From the NCBI RefSeq assembly GCF_014637725.1, contig NZ_BMFC01000013.1:1-64000 (forward strand): a stretch of DNA of 64,000 nt, read 5' to 3'. This document shows positions 44,855 through 53,803 of this stretch, piece after piece. Position numbers and translations under genes: made by a program. Under the pieces are notes generated by a model. It did no database searches. It was given only the letters and a program-made list of their open reading frames with translations, and was not told the DNA's origin. Numbering within the stretch: position 1 is the stretch's first letter; the number at the start of each line of letters is the position of its first letter. This DNA is from Marivita lacus (GTDB lineage: Bacteria > Pseudomonadota > Alphaproteobacteria > Rhodobacterales > Rhodobacteraceae).

Positions 44855-45412
44855 CTAATATTTTCCCGCTCTCTTGCGGCGTGCGATCCAGTTGGCAGCT
44901 GTTTCGTCACCAATGACGTTGTTTTCAACGAAGATCGAACAGACCTTGCCGTCTTCCCATCCGCCGACCGCGTCCCAAATCTCGTTCATCGCCTTGATCG
45001 AGTCCTTGATGCCGTTCTCTGTCTTGCTCATTCCGGGAGCAATGCATCCTGCGAGCGTAAAGGCGTTGTCATTCAAAGCGTCGTGAACAAGGTGTGTCCG
45101 GATGCCCTCGTGATTGAACCGCAGGCATTTGACCTTAACACCGCCTTTGCGATCGGTATTCTTGTAATCGACGACAAGCCTGTAAGTGCCCTTTCGAACA
45201 AAGGTGTAGCCATTTCCACGCTCGATTGTTGGCCAGGTCTTGTTTCCGAGGGTGAGCTCTCCGAAAATCGTTCCATCCGAATTCGGGGTTACGGATCGGC
45301 GGAACGTGAAAAAGTGGATTCTTTCGAACCCGCATTTCTGGTCGGTCGGCTGGCTGAGAAACGAAAACGGTTCTGCGGGCATCATCGAAAACGAAAACGG
45401 TTCTGTGGACAT
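44855..45412 (-). CDS. DUF5675-like protein
   Basis: A 185-residue protein resembling DUF5675: ELTLGNKTWPTIERGNGYTFVRKGTYRLVVD, then a block around IRTHLVHDALNDNAFTLAGCIAPG, the family's 'GTY ... H ... GCI-x-G' layout. DUF5675 is found in phage, secretion-associated and free-standing genes and is of unknown function. The N-terminus has two copies of EPFSF (residues 4-8 and 14-18) created by a DNA repeat. GGAGTTGTT precedes the ATG. Base composition is clearly more A+T-rich than neighbours, suggesting acquisition. It diverges from an XRE-cupin regulator. Confidence 0.65.
   Translation of the reverse strand: MSTEPFSFSMMPAEPFSFLSQPTDQKCGFERIHFFTFRRSVTPNSDGTIFGELTLGNKTWPTIERGNGYTFVRKGTYRLVVDYKNTDRKGGVKVKCLRFNHEGIRTHLVHDALNDNAFTLAGCIAPGMSKTENGIKDSIKAMNEIWDAVGGWEDGKVCSIFVENNVIGDETAANWIARRKRAGKY
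45361..45405 (+). repeat. Direct repeat in the DUF5675 gene start
   Basis: ACGAAAACGGTTCTG occurs at 45361-45375 and 45391-45405, an exact 15-base copy at a 30-base period. On the coding strand it encodes the repeated EPFSF. Confidence 0.85.
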
Positions 45413-45499
45413 AACAACTCCAATTGAAAAAAATTTTCTCTAAAGGTCATACGATACCGCACTTTACGGAATCTGGCAAGTTTGCAAACTTTCCCATAT

Positions 45500-45560
45500 G
45501 AAAATTTCGTTTGAAATTTCACGAAACCATGCCATGAAATTCCAAGCAGAAATTTCATGG
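45500..45560. promoter_or_regulatory. Cluster of GAAATTTC-type operators before the XRE-cupin gene
   Basis: Three elements share a GAAATTTC core: GAAAATTTC (45500-45508), the palindrome TGAAATTTCA (45512-45521), and a perfect inverted repeat with 10-base arms CCATGAAATT (45532-45541) and AATTTCATGG (45551-45560). They fill the gap between divergent genes and end eight bases before the regulator's GTG, as expected for autoregulation. Confidence 0.65.
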
Positions 45561-45567
45561 GCGAGTC

Positions 45568-46140
45568 GTGCAGCACGATCCGGTTCTTCACAGCAAGACG
45601 TTGGGGGCTGACCTTCGGGCGCTGCGCAAGGCGCGTGGGCTGACCTTGCAGGATATCGCGGATCGGTTGGGGCGGTCGGTCGGCTGGGTCAGCCAGATCG
45701 AGCGTGACCTGTCCGAACCGTCGATCACCGATCTGCGTCGCATCGCCAAACTGTTCGATGTGCCGGTGTCGTTGCTGTTCGGCACGCCTCAGACGGTTGC
45801 AGAAGAGGCGGGATACGTGGTGCGCGCGGGTGCGCGACGGCCGATCGGCAGCGGCGCTTCGGGGCTGATCGAGGAACTGCTGTCGCCCGATCTGTCGGAT
45901 GATTTCGAAGTGGTGCATTCCACCTTCCAGCCGCATTCCCGCATCGGCGAGGTTGTGACCCGTCCAACGCAGGAGGTGGGCTATCTCCTGTCAGGCAAGC
46001 TTGACCTGATCATCAGCGACCGACGCTTTACCCTGACGCCGGGCGACAGCTTCCGGATCAAGGCCGAGCCGTTCGAGTGGATCAATCCCTATGACGCGCC
46101 CGCCGTGGCGATCTGGGTCATCGCGCCTCCGGTGTATTGA
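45568..46140 (+). CDS. XRE family regulator with C-terminal cupin
   Basis: A 190-residue regulator: helix-turn-helix at about residues 10-65 (LGADLRALRKARGLTLQDIADRLGRSVGWVSQIERDLSEPS, quoted in part) and a cupin_2 sensor domain (PHSRIGEVVTRPTQEVGYLLSGKLDLIISDRRFTLTPGDSFRI). This PuuR/SutR-like class senses small metabolites such as amines, amino acids or sulfur compounds. The only fitting start is GTG at 45568. It overlaps the GFA gene by one base (TGATG) and heads a gene set for methylated amine breakdown, which it probably controls through the GAAATTTC sites. Confidence 0.9.
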   Translation: MQHDPVLHSKTLGADLRALRKARGLTLQDIADRLGRSVGWVSQIERDLSEPSITDLRRIAKLFDVPVSLLFGTPQTVAEEAGYVVRAGARRPIGSGASGLIEELLSPDLSDDFEVVHSTFQPHSRIGEVVTRPTQEVGYLLSGKLDLIISDRRFTLTPGDSFRIKAEPFEWINPYDAPAVAIWVIAPPVY

Positions 46141-46544
46141 TGAGCGACGTAAATCCCTCTGGCCCGGTTGCCCTGACAGGAAGCTGCCTTTGCGGCGCGG
46201 TCACCTATACCGCCCATGGTGCAGCCGGTGCGCCAGCAGCCTGCCATTGCATGCAATGCCGCAAGCAATCTGGCCATGTCTGGGCATCGTCTTTCGTTCC
46301 TGACGGACATCTCGAGATCACGGGCGACGTGCGCTGGTTTCAATCTTCGGAAAAAGCCCGGCGCGGGTTCTGTCCGACCTGCGGATCGGCGCTGTTCTGG
46401 GATCACGAGGATGATCCGTTCATCTGTTTCTCGACCGGGTCCATCGACGGGCCGACCGGATTGACCCTGCGCGGTCATATCCACACGGGCAGCAAGGGCG
46501 ACTATTACGACATCAACCCGAACGACCCGCAGCGAGAGGATTGA
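46140..46544 (+). CDS. GFA (glutathione-dependent formaldehyde-activating) family protein
   Basis: A 134-residue CENP-V/GFA domain protein with the zinc cysteines in place: Cys16 and Cys18 (GSCLCGAV), Cys35, Cys37 and Cys40 (CHCMQC) and Cys78, Cys81 (FCPTC). The founder, Gfa, helps glutathione trap formaldehyde, although most family members are not tested. Formaldehyde is a product of uncoupled demethylation by the two dehydrogenases encoded downstream, which makes a detoxifying role attractive but unproven. Its ATG overlaps the regulator stop. Confidence 0.88.
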   Translation: MSDVNPSGPVALTGSCLCGAVTYTAHGAAGAPAACHCMQCRKQSGHVWASSFVPDGHLEITGDVRWFQSSEKARRGFCPTCGSALFWDHEDDPFICFSTGSIDGPTGLTLRGHIHTGSKGDYYDINPNDPQRED

Positions 46545-46547
46545 GCG

Positions 46548-47171
46548 ATGTTGGACCTTGCCCTTGCGATCCCGCTTTGGACTTACGTGACCTTCATGGG
46601 CGCGGCATTTGTGCTGTACGTCACTCCCGGTGCCGACATGATGTTCACGCTGGCCAGCGGCATGCGCGGCGGTGCGCGGTCGGGGATGGCGGCGGCAGTG
46701 GGGATCGGGCTGGGCGTCATGGGTCACGTGGTGATCGCGGCGGCAGGTCTTGCCGTGCTGTTGCTCACCTATCCCATCGCCTATGACGCGCTGCGCTACG
46801 CGGGCGCGGCCTACCTGCTCTGGTTGGCCTGGCACAGCTGGACCGACACGTCCGACACAACCCAGCGCGAGGGCCGCAGCGACACATGGCGCGCGTTTCG
46901 CCGGGGGTTTCTGACCAACATTCTAAACCCAAAGGTGGGCCTCTTCGTGCTGGCCTTCCTGCCCCAATTCGCCAATCCCGCCATCGGCCCGGTCTGGCAG
47001 CAGATCCTGATCCTCGGCACGCTGCTCGCTGTCGGGGAACTGGCCGTCTACTGCGTGCTGGGTGGCTTTGCCGGTCTGGCCGCGGCCCGCATCAAGCGCG
47101 CGTCCGGCTGGTTGGGCAAACTGTCCGCAATCGTCTTTGGCGGGCTCGCGCTGCGCCTTGCCTGGAACTGA
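46548..47171 (+). CDS. LysE/RhtB family exporter
   Basis: A 207-residue inner-membrane exporter with about six hydrophobic segments. The N-terminal VLYVTPGADMMFTLASGMRGGARSGMAAAVGIGLG block (P-G-P-like turn, then GxxxG) and GFLTNILNPKVGLFVLAFLPQF are LysE/RhtB signatures. The usual cargo is an amino acid such as threonine, homoserine or lysine; in this gene set an excess amino acid from betaine or glycine metabolism is a guess. It starts three bases after the GFA stop. Confidence 0.92.
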   Translation: MLDLALAIPLWTYVTFMGAAFVLYVTPGADMMFTLASGMRGGARSGMAAAVGIGLGVMGHVVIAAAGLAVLLLTYPIAYDALRYAGAAYLLWLAWHSWTDTSDTTQREGRSDTWRAFRRGFLTNILNPKVGLFVLAFLPQFANPAIGPVWQQILILGTLLAVGELAVYCVLGGFAGLAAARIKRASGWLGKLSAIVFGGLALRLAWN

Positions 47172-47181
47172 GGAGACTTCC

Positions 47182-49620
47182 ATGTCCGATTTCCCGACCT
47201 CCACCCGCGTCGTCATCATCGGCGGGGGTGTCGTTGGCGCGTCCTGTGCCTATCACATCGCCAAGGCGGGATGGGACTGCGTGCTGTTGGAGAAAAACGA
47301 GCTGACCGCCGGGTCCACATGGCATGCCGCAGGGAACTGCCCGTCCTTCAGCACCAGCTGGGCGGTGATGAACATGCAGCGCTATTCGCTGTCGCTTTAC
47401 CGGACCCTCGCGGACGAGGTCGATTACCCGATGAACTACCACGTCACCGGGTCGATCCGTCTGGGCCATACCAGGGAACGGATGCAGGAGTTCGAACGCG
47501 CCCGCGCGATGGGGCGGTATCAGGGTCTGGACCTCGAGATGATGTCCGTCGCGGATATCAAGCAGCGCTATCCGTTCATCGAAACCCACGACCTTGCCGG
47601 GGGTCTCTATGATCCTGACGATGGCGATATCGACCCCGCGCAACTGACACAGGCTCTGGCCAAGGGCGCGCGCCAGATGGGGGCGAAGATCGAACGCTTC
47701 TGCCCCGCCACGGGCGTGACCCGCACCGGCGACGACTGGATCGTGCACACCGACAAGGGCGACATCACCTGCGAAAAGGTGGTCAACGCGGCGGGCTACT
47801 ACGCCCAGCAGGTCGGGGAATGGTTCAAGCCTTATGGCGGGCGCACCGTGCCGATGGCGGTGATGAGCCATCAGTATTTCCTGACCGAACCGGTGGCCGA
47901 GCTTGAGGCGTGGTCAAAGGAGAACGGCAAGCTGCCGCTGCTGCGGGACGTGGATTCAAGCTATTACCTGCGGCAGGAAAAATACGGTCTGAACCTTGGA
48001 CCGTACGAACGTAACTGCAAGGCGCATTGGGTGACGCCCGACGACCCCATGCCCGACGATTTCAGCTTTCAGCTTTATCCCGACGATCTGGAACGGCTCG
48101 AATGGTATATCGAGGACGCGATGGCCCGCGTGCCGATCCTTGGTGCCTCCGGTGTGGGCCGGGTGATCAACGGCCCGATCCCTTATGCTCCCGACGGTCT
48201 GCCCCTGCTTGGCCCGATGCCCGGTGTGCCCAACGCCTTCGAGGCCTGCGTGTTCACCTTCGGCATCACCCAGGGCGGTGGCGCGGGCAAGGTGCTGGCC
48301 GAATGGGTCACGGAAGGCCAGACAGAATGGGACATGTGGGCGGTCGATCCACGCCGCTACACCGATTACACCGACCAGGATTACTGCACCCAGAAGGCCA
48401 TCGAGGTTTACGGCCACGAATACGCGATGCATTTCCCGCGCCATGCCTGGCCTGCGGGGCGCGACAAGAAGCTGTCGGCGGTGCATGATCGGATCATTGC
48501 AGATGGCGGCGTGATGGGCGCCTACAATGGCTGGGAACGCGCCAACTGGTTTGCACAACCGGGCGACGACACCTCCGAGGAAAGCACCCAGACATGGGCG
48601 CGATCAGGTCCGTGGCAGCAGCGCATAAAGGAAGAATGCGAAGCGGTGCGCGACACGGCAGGCGTGATCGCCATTTCCGGCTTCACCCGCCTCTCGGTCG
48701 AAGGGCCCGGCGCGCGCGACCATGTCGATGCGCTCACCTGTTCGGCCCTGCCGAAACCGGGGCGCGTTGGTCTGGCCTATTTCCCCGACGATCGCGGCCG
48801 TATCCTGACCGAGATGTCGGTGATCCCGCAAAGCGACGAGGCGATCTGGCTCATCACCGCCGCTGTGGCGCAGTGGCACGACCGTGATGTGCTGATGCGC
48901 GACCTGCCCGAGGGCGTCACGATCCATGATCGCACGACGAAATACGAATGTTTCCTCGTCACAGGCCCCAAGGCGCGCGATATGCTGGCCCCGCTCACAG
49001 GTGCCGATCTGACCCTGCCTTGGCTGTCCTATCAGGAAGCGGAGGTCTGCGGCGCGCCTTGCGTGCTCTTGCGGGTGTCCTTCGCCGGGGAACTGGGCTG
49101 GGAAGTGCATTGCCTGACCAATGATGCGCCCGCGATCTACGATGCCATTCTGGACGCCGGGGCGAAACCCTTTGGCATGTACGCCCTCAATGCGCTGCGC
49201 ATCGAAAAGGGCTACCGCGCATGGAAGGGCGATCTGTCCACCGATTACACCCTGCTGCAAGGCGGGCTGGACCGGTTCGTCAAGCTCGACAAGCCACAGG
49301 ATTTCCCCGGCAAGGCCGCCCTTCTGAGCGAGAAACAGCAGGGCGTGACCAAGCGCTTTGTCACACTGTTGGTCGATGCGGGTGACCATGATGCCCCCTA
49401 CATGTCGACGCTCTGGCATGACGGCAAGGTTGTCGGTGAAACCACCTCCGGCGACTGGGGTTACCGGGTCGGTGCCTCCATCGCACTGGGAATGCTGCGC
49501 GCCGATCTGGCGGTGCCGGGCACGGAACTCGAGGTCGACATCTACGGCGAAATGCGCAAGGCGGTGGTCCGGAAGGATGAACCCCTTTGGGATCCGCAAA
49601 ACGAAAGGCTGCGCGCATGA
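47182..49620 (+). CDS. Dimethylglycine/sarcosine dehydrogenase-like flavoprotein, copy 1
   Basis: An 812-residue enzyme with the three-part structure of dimethylglycine and sarcosine dehydrogenases: an FAD domain (VVIIGGGVVGASCAYHIAKAG), a middle FAO-type domain and a C-terminal GcvT-like folate-binding domain (KGYRAWKGDLSTDYTLLQGGL). His48 in GSTWHAAG is the residue that binds FAD covalently in this family. Substrates are N-methylated glycines, with the methyl group passed to tetrahydrofolate or released as formaldehyde. AGGAGACTTCC precedes the ATG. It overlaps the methyltransferase gene by four bases. Confidence 0.92.
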   Translation: MSDFPTSTRVVIIGGGVVGASCAYHIAKAGWDCVLLEKNELTAGSTWHAAGNCPSFSTSWAVMNMQRYSLSLYRTLADEVDYPMNYHVTGSIRLGHTRERMQEFERARAMGRYQGLDLEMMSVADIKQRYPFIETHDLAGGLYDPDDGDIDPAQLTQALAKGARQMGAKIERFCPATGVTRTGDDWIVHTDKGDITCEKVVNAAGYYAQQVGEWFKPYGGRTVPMAVMSHQYFLTEPVAELEAWSKENGKLPLLRDVDSSYYLRQEKYGLNLGPYERNCKAHWVTPDDPMPDDFSFQLYPDDLERLEWYIEDAMARVPILGASGVGRVINGPIPYAPDGLPLLGPMPGVPNAFEACVFTFGITQGGGAGKVLAEWVTEGQTEWDMWAVDPRRYTDYTDQDYCTQKAIEVYGHEYAMHFPRHAWPAGRDKKLSAVHDRIIADGGVMGAYNGWERANWFAQPGDDTSEESTQTWARSGPWQQRIKEECEAVRDTAGVIAISGFTRLSVEGPGARDHVDALTCSALPKPGRVGLAYFPDDRGRILTEMSVIPQSDEAIWLITAAVAQWHDRDVLMRDLPEGVTIHDRTTKYECFLVTGPKARDMLAPLTGADLTLPWLSYQEAEVCGAPCVLLRVSFAGELGWEVHCLTNDAPAIYDAILDAGAKPFGMYALNALRIEKGYRAWKGDLSTDYTLLQGGLDRFVKLDKPQDFPGKAALLSEKQQGVTKRFVTLLVDAGDHDAPYMSTLWHDGKVVGETTSGDWGYRVGASIALGMLRADLAVPGTELEVDIYGEMRKAVVRKDEPLWDPQNERLRA

Positions 49621-50489
49621 CGATCACGATTCTGGACGGTGGAATGGGTCAGGAACTTGTCCACCGCTCCGGCGCTACACCAACTCCGCTCTGGGCGACG
49701 CAGGTCATGATCGACATGCCGCATCTGGTGCAGGAGATACATGCCGATTACTTCGCGGCAGGCGCAGGTATCGCCACCACGAACACCTATGCCATCCACC
49801 GGGACCGGCTGGCGGGCACCGGTTTGGAAGACCGGTTCGAAGCTCTGCACCGCACCGCGCTCGACATGGCGCTGGCCGCGCGGGATGCGCATGGATCAGG
49901 CCGCATTGCGGGCAGCATCGGACCGCTGGGCGCGTCCTACCGCGCGGATGTCCAGCCGCCGCATGACAACGCGGTTCAACTTTTTGCCGAAGTGGCGGGG
50001 CTGCTGGCGCCCGACTGCGACCTGCTGCTGATCGAAACCGTGGCCTCGATCGCGCAGACCCGCGCGGCGCTTGAAGGCGCGTTGGGCCATGGCAAACCGG
50101 TCTGGATCGCCTTCACCGTGGATGACGCCGATGGCACACGCCTGCGGTCCGGAGAGCCCTTGGCCGATGCCGTGGCGCTGTCCACCGGCGCGGCTGCGCT
50201 GCTTGCCAATTGCTCCGCGCCTGAGGCGATGCCTCAGGCGATCGACATCCTCAAGGCCACCGGCAAACCGGTGGGAGCCTATGCCAACGCGTTCACGACG
50301 ATCACCAAGGAGTTCCTGAAGGACAAGCCCACGGTCGATGCGCTCAGCGCGCGGCGTGATATGGGGCCCGAGGCTTACGCCGATCAGGCCGCGATCTGGG
50401 TCGATCACGGAGCGACGATCCTTGGCGGGTGCTGCGAGACGGGTCCGGCCCATATCGCCGAGCTTGCCCGGCGGTTTGCCGAGACCTGA
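49617..50489 (+). CDS. Homocysteine S-methyltransferase family protein
   Basis: A 290-residue TIM-barrel methyltransferase. ILDGGMGQELVHR starts the barrel, and the zinc-binding cysteines are Cys199 (LLANCS) and Cys272-Cys273 (ILGGCCETGPAHI), as in betaine-homocysteine and S-methylmethionine-homocysteine methyltransferases. It lies between two dimethylglycine dehydrogenase-like genes and is translationally coupled to the first (ATGA). That context favours betaine as methyl donor, giving dimethylglycine for the next enzymes; S-methylmethionine remains possible. Confidence 0.9.
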   Translation: MTITILDGGMGQELVHRSGATPTPLWATQVMIDMPHLVQEIHADYFAAGAGIATTNTYAIHRDRLAGTGLEDRFEALHRTALDMALAARDAHGSGRIAGSIGPLGASYRADVQPPHDNAVQLFAEVAGLLAPDCDLLLIETVASIAQTRAALEGALGHGKPVWIAFTVDDADGTRLRSGEPLADAVALSTGAAALLANCSAPEAMPQAIDILKATGKPVGAYANAFTTITKEFLKDKPTVDALSARRDMGPEAYADQAAIWVDHGATILGGCCETGPAHIAELARRFAET

Positions 50490-50594
50490 TCCAGCATGCG
50501 CGCGCCTGCCTCTTCTCTTTCGTAATTCGCAAACGCCCGCTTTGCCAGACGGTGCGGCATCGCACATCTTGGCCCATCTTTTAGGAGATCATCC

Positions 50595-53039
50595 ATGACC
50601 CTGCCCAACCATGCCCGCGCCGTCATCATCGGTGGTGGTGTCGTCGGCTGTTCTGTCGCCTATCATCTGACCAAGCTGGGCTGGACGGATGTGGTGCTGC
50701 TGGAGCGCAAGCAGTTGACCTCGGGCACGACATGGCATGCCGCAGGTCTGATCGGGCAGTTACGGGCTTCGTCGAACATGACCAAGCTCGCGAAATACAC
50801 CGCTGATCTTTATTCCACGATCGAAGCGGAAACCGGCGTTGCCACCGGGTTCCGTCAGGTCGGATCGATCTCGGTCGCTCTCACCCAAGAACGGCACGAA
50901 GAGTTGCGTCGCTCTGCTGCGATGGCGCGGGCTTTTGGTGTCCCGGTCGAGGAAGTCGACACCGCCGAGATCAAGGCCAAGTACCCGCATCTGAACACCA
51001 GCGATGTTGTGGGCGGCGTCTACCTGCCCAGCGACGGGCAAGGCGATCCGGCCAATATCGCGCTGGCGATGGCCAAGGGTGCGCGTCAACGCGGGGCGCA
51101 GATTGTGGAACGCACAAAAGCCACCAAGGTCACGCGCGACGGTCGGCGGATCACCTCTGTGGATTGGGCGTCGGAAGACGGCAGCAGCGGCACGATCACC
51201 TGCGATCATGTCGTGAACTGCGCAGGCATGTGGGGCCGCGAGGTGGGGCAGATGCTGGGGGTCAATGTGCCTCTGCAAGCCTGCGAGCATTTCTACATCG
51301 TGTCCGAACCGATCCCCGGATTGGAGGCCTTGCCAGTGCTGCGGGTGCCGGATGAATGCGCCTATTACAAGGAAGACGCAGGGAAAATGATGCTGGGCGC
51401 GTTCGAGCCTGTCTCGAAACCCTGGGCCCTGGGCGGCATCCCGGAAAGTTTCGAATTCGACCAGCTGCCCGAGGATTTCGACCATTTCGAGCCGATCCTG
51501 GAGGCGGCTGTGAACCGCATGCCGATGCTGGCGGAGGCGGGGATTCACACGTTCTTCAACGGGCCGGAAAGCTTTACCCCGGACAATGCCTATTATCTCG
51601 GGCAGGCGCGCGAGATGGACAATGTCTGGGTCGCTGCCGGGTTCAACTCCATCGGCATCCAGTCGGCAGGCGGCGCGGGCATGGCGCTGGCGCAATGGAT
51701 GGAGGACGGCGCGAAGCCGTTCGATCTGGGCGACGTGGACATCGCCCGCGCACAACCGTTCCAGCGCAACCGCCGCTATCTGAAAGAGCGTGTGACCGAG
51801 ACTTTGGGCCTGCTTTACGCCGACCATTACCCCTATCGCCAGAAGGCCACAGCGCGGGGTGTGCGGCGCACGCCGTTCCATCAGCAGCTTCTGGAACGCG
51901 GTGCGGTGATGGGCGAAATCGCAGGTTGGGAACGCGCCAACTGGTACGCCTCCGAAGGCCAGACGCCGGAATATGCCTATAGCTGGAAGCGGCAGAATTT
52001 CTTTGACAACATCGCGCGTGAACACAGAGCGATCCGCGAGAATGTCGGCATGTACGACATGTCGTCCTTCGGCAAGCTGCGGGTCGAAGGGCCAGAGGCC
52101 GAGGCATTCCTGAACCATGTCTGCGGTGCCGACATGTCGGTCCCGGTGGGCAAGATCGTCTATGCGCAGTTCCTGAACACACGTGGCGGGATCGAGGCGG
52201 ATGTGACCGTCACGCGCCTGTCGGAGACCTGTTTTCTCGTGGTCACCCCCGCCGCGACACGGGCTGCCGATCAGACGTGGTTGCAGCGCCATGTGGACGA
52301 CAGGCGCGTGGTGATCACCGATGTGACGGCGGGCGAAGGCGTGTTGGCGGTGATGGGGCCGAATGCACGCAAGATCATGCAGGCGGTATCGCCGGATGAT
52401 TTCTCGAACGACGCCAACCCCTTTGGCACGGCGCAGGACATCGAGATCGGTCTTGGCACCGCGCGGGTGCACCGGGTGTCCTATGTCGGGGAACTCGGAT
52501 GGGAGATCTACATTTCTGCCGATCAGGCGGGGCATGCCTTTGAGACGCTTTGGGAGGCGGGGCAGGAGCACGGCCTGACGCTTTGCGGGATGCACGCCAT
52601 GGACACCTGCCGGATCGAAAAGGCGTTCCGGCATTTCGGCCATGACATCACCTGCGAGGATCACGTTCTGGAAGCCGGGCTTGGCTTTGCCGTGAAAACC
52701 GCGAAGCCGGAGTTCATCGGGCGCGATGCGGTTTTGCAAAAGCGCGAGACGGGTTTGCAAACGCGTCTGATGCAGTTCCGCCTGACCGATCCCGAGCCGC
52801 TTCTGTATCATCACGAGCCGATCCTGCGGGATGGGCAGATCGTGGGCTATCTGAGTTCGGGTGCCTATGGCCATTATTTGGGCGGTGCGATCGGCATGGG
52901 ATACGTGCCCTGCGCCGGGGAAAGCGCGGAGCAGGTTCTGGCATCGAGCTACGAGATCGACGTGGCGGGCACGCGGGTGCGGGCGGAGGCGTCGCTGAAG
53001 CCCATGTATGATCCGGCGTCCGAGCGGGTGAAGGCGTAA
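50595..53039 (+). CDS. Dimethylglycine/sarcosine dehydrogenase-like flavoprotein, copy 2
   Basis: An 814-residue paralogue of copy 1, with the same order of FAD domain (VIIGGGVVGCSVAYHLTKLG), covalent-flavin His48 in GTTWHAAGLIGQLR, middle domain and C-terminal GcvT-like domain (GMHAMDTCRIEKAFRHFGHDITCEDHVLEAGLGFAV). After the motif, copy 2 has LIGQLRASSNMTKL, the pattern of classical sarcosine/dimethylglycine dehydrogenases, whereas copy 1 has NCPSFSTSWAVMNM, so the two probably differ in substrate. TTAGGAGATCATCC precedes the ATG. Confidence 0.92.
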   Translation: MTLPNHARAVIIGGGVVGCSVAYHLTKLGWTDVVLLERKQLTSGTTWHAAGLIGQLRASSNMTKLAKYTADLYSTIEAETGVATGFRQVGSISVALTQERHEELRRSAAMARAFGVPVEEVDTAEIKAKYPHLNTSDVVGGVYLPSDGQGDPANIALAMAKGARQRGAQIVERTKATKVTRDGRRITSVDWASEDGSSGTITCDHVVNCAGMWGREVGQMLGVNVPLQACEHFYIVSEPIPGLEALPVLRVPDECAYYKEDAGKMMLGAFEPVSKPWALGGIPESFEFDQLPEDFDHFEPILEAAVNRMPMLAEAGIHTFFNGPESFTPDNAYYLGQAREMDNVWVAAGFNSIGIQSAGGAGMALAQWMEDGAKPFDLGDVDIARAQPFQRNRRYLKERVTETLGLLYADHYPYRQKATARGVRRTPFHQQLLERGAVMGEIAGWERANWYASEGQTPEYAYSWKRQNFFDNIAREHRAIRENVGMYDMSSFGKLRVEGPEAEAFLNHVCGADMSVPVGKIVYAQFLNTRGGIEADVTVTRLSETCFLVVTPAATRAADQTWLQRHVDDRRVVITDVTAGEGVLAVMGPNARKIMQAVSPDDFSNDANPFGTAQDIEIGLGTARVHRVSYVGELGWEIYISADQAGHAFETLWEAGQEHGLTLCGMHAMDTCRIEKAFRHFGHDITCEDHVLEAGLGFAVKTAKPEFIGRDAVLQKRETGLQTRLMQFRLTDPEPLLYHHEPILRDGQIVGYLSSGAYGHYLGGAIGMGYVPCAGESAEQVLASSYEIDVAGTRVRAEASLKPMYDPASERVKA

Positions 53040-53082
53040 CCGGGTCCTTGTCCCTGCGCGTCAAGCTGCGTAGAGCGGGGGT

Positions 53083-53727
53083 ATGACCGAATATACCCCA
53101 CCCGATACGCCGCTGGACGTGCTGCACGAGGATCACCAGATCCTGATCGTGAACAAGCCTGCGGGCCTGTTGTCGGTTCCGGGCAAGACTCCGGAATTGG
53201 CAGATTGCCTGATCGCCCGGCTCGAGATTGCCTATCCGCAGGTTCTGCTCGTGCACAGGCTGGACCGTGACACATCGGGTGTGATGGTCTTTGCACTGAC
53301 GCCGCATGCCCAGCGCCATCTCGGGCTGCAATTCGAGAAACGGCAGACAAAGAAAACGTATCTGGCCCGCGTGGCCGGACGGATGGAGCCGAAGACCGGC
53401 ACGGTCGATCTCCCGCTGATCGTGGACTGGCCGAACCGGCCCTTGCAGATGGTGGATCCCGAGAACGGCAAACCGGCGGTGACGGATTGGCGGGTGATGA
53501 AAGCCTCGGATGTGGAAAGCCGGGTGCAGCTTTATCCGCTGACCGGACGCAGCCACCAGTTGCGCGTGCATATGCTGTCGCTGGGACATCCGATCCTGGG
53601 CGATCCGCTTTATGCGTCCGAGACGGCGGAACAGTATCCGAGGATGATGCTGCATGCAGAGGAATTGCGCCTGCGCCATCCCGATGGCGGGGCTGGCATG
53701 AAATTTCGGGTCAAGGCGCCATTCTGA
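53083..53727 (+). CDS. RluA family pseudouridine synthase
   Basis: A 214-residue RluA-type pseudouridine synthase with the catalytic aspartate in LLVHRLDRDTSGVMVFAL and the flanking strands ILIVNKPAGLLSVPGK and YPLTGRSHQLRVHMLSLGHPILGDPLY. There is no S4 domain, and the length matches E. coli RluA (219), which modifies 23S rRNA U746 and tRNA U32; the exact target is not certain. It begins 43 bases after copy 2 of the dehydrogenase and ends at a terminator. Confidence 0.93.
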   Translation: MTEYTPPDTPLDVLHEDHQILIVNKPAGLLSVPGKTPELADCLIARLEIAYPQVLLVHRLDRDTSGVMVFALTPHAQRHLGLQFEKRQTKKTYLARVAGRMEPKTGTVDLPLIVDWPNRPLQMVDPENGKPAVTDWRVMKASDVESRVQLYPLTGRSHQLRVHMLSLGHPILGDPLYASETAEQYPRMMLHAEELRLRHPDGGAGMKFRVKAPF

Positions 53728-53757
53728 ATGGCATCGGACGCTGGCGCGTCCGACCGG

Positions 53758-53782
53758 CGCAGCCTGCGGCTGCGGATTTTTT
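53758..53782 (+). terminator. Rho-independent terminator of the pseudouridine synthase gene
   Basis: CGCAGCC (53758-53764) pairs with GGCTGCG (53768-53774) around TGC and is followed after GA by TTTTTT. A second perfect stem, CGGACGC with GCGTCCG around TGGC, lies just upstream at 53735-53752. Confidence 0.88.
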
Positions 53783-53803
53783 GAGTATTTGAAACAAGAA
53801 GAA

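Noticed and set aside
44855-45412. Prophage or genomic island explanation for the AT-rich stretch.
   Set aside because: Only one gene fits; no integrase, attachment repeat, tRNA or other phage gene is present, so no more than a small acquired insertion is supported.
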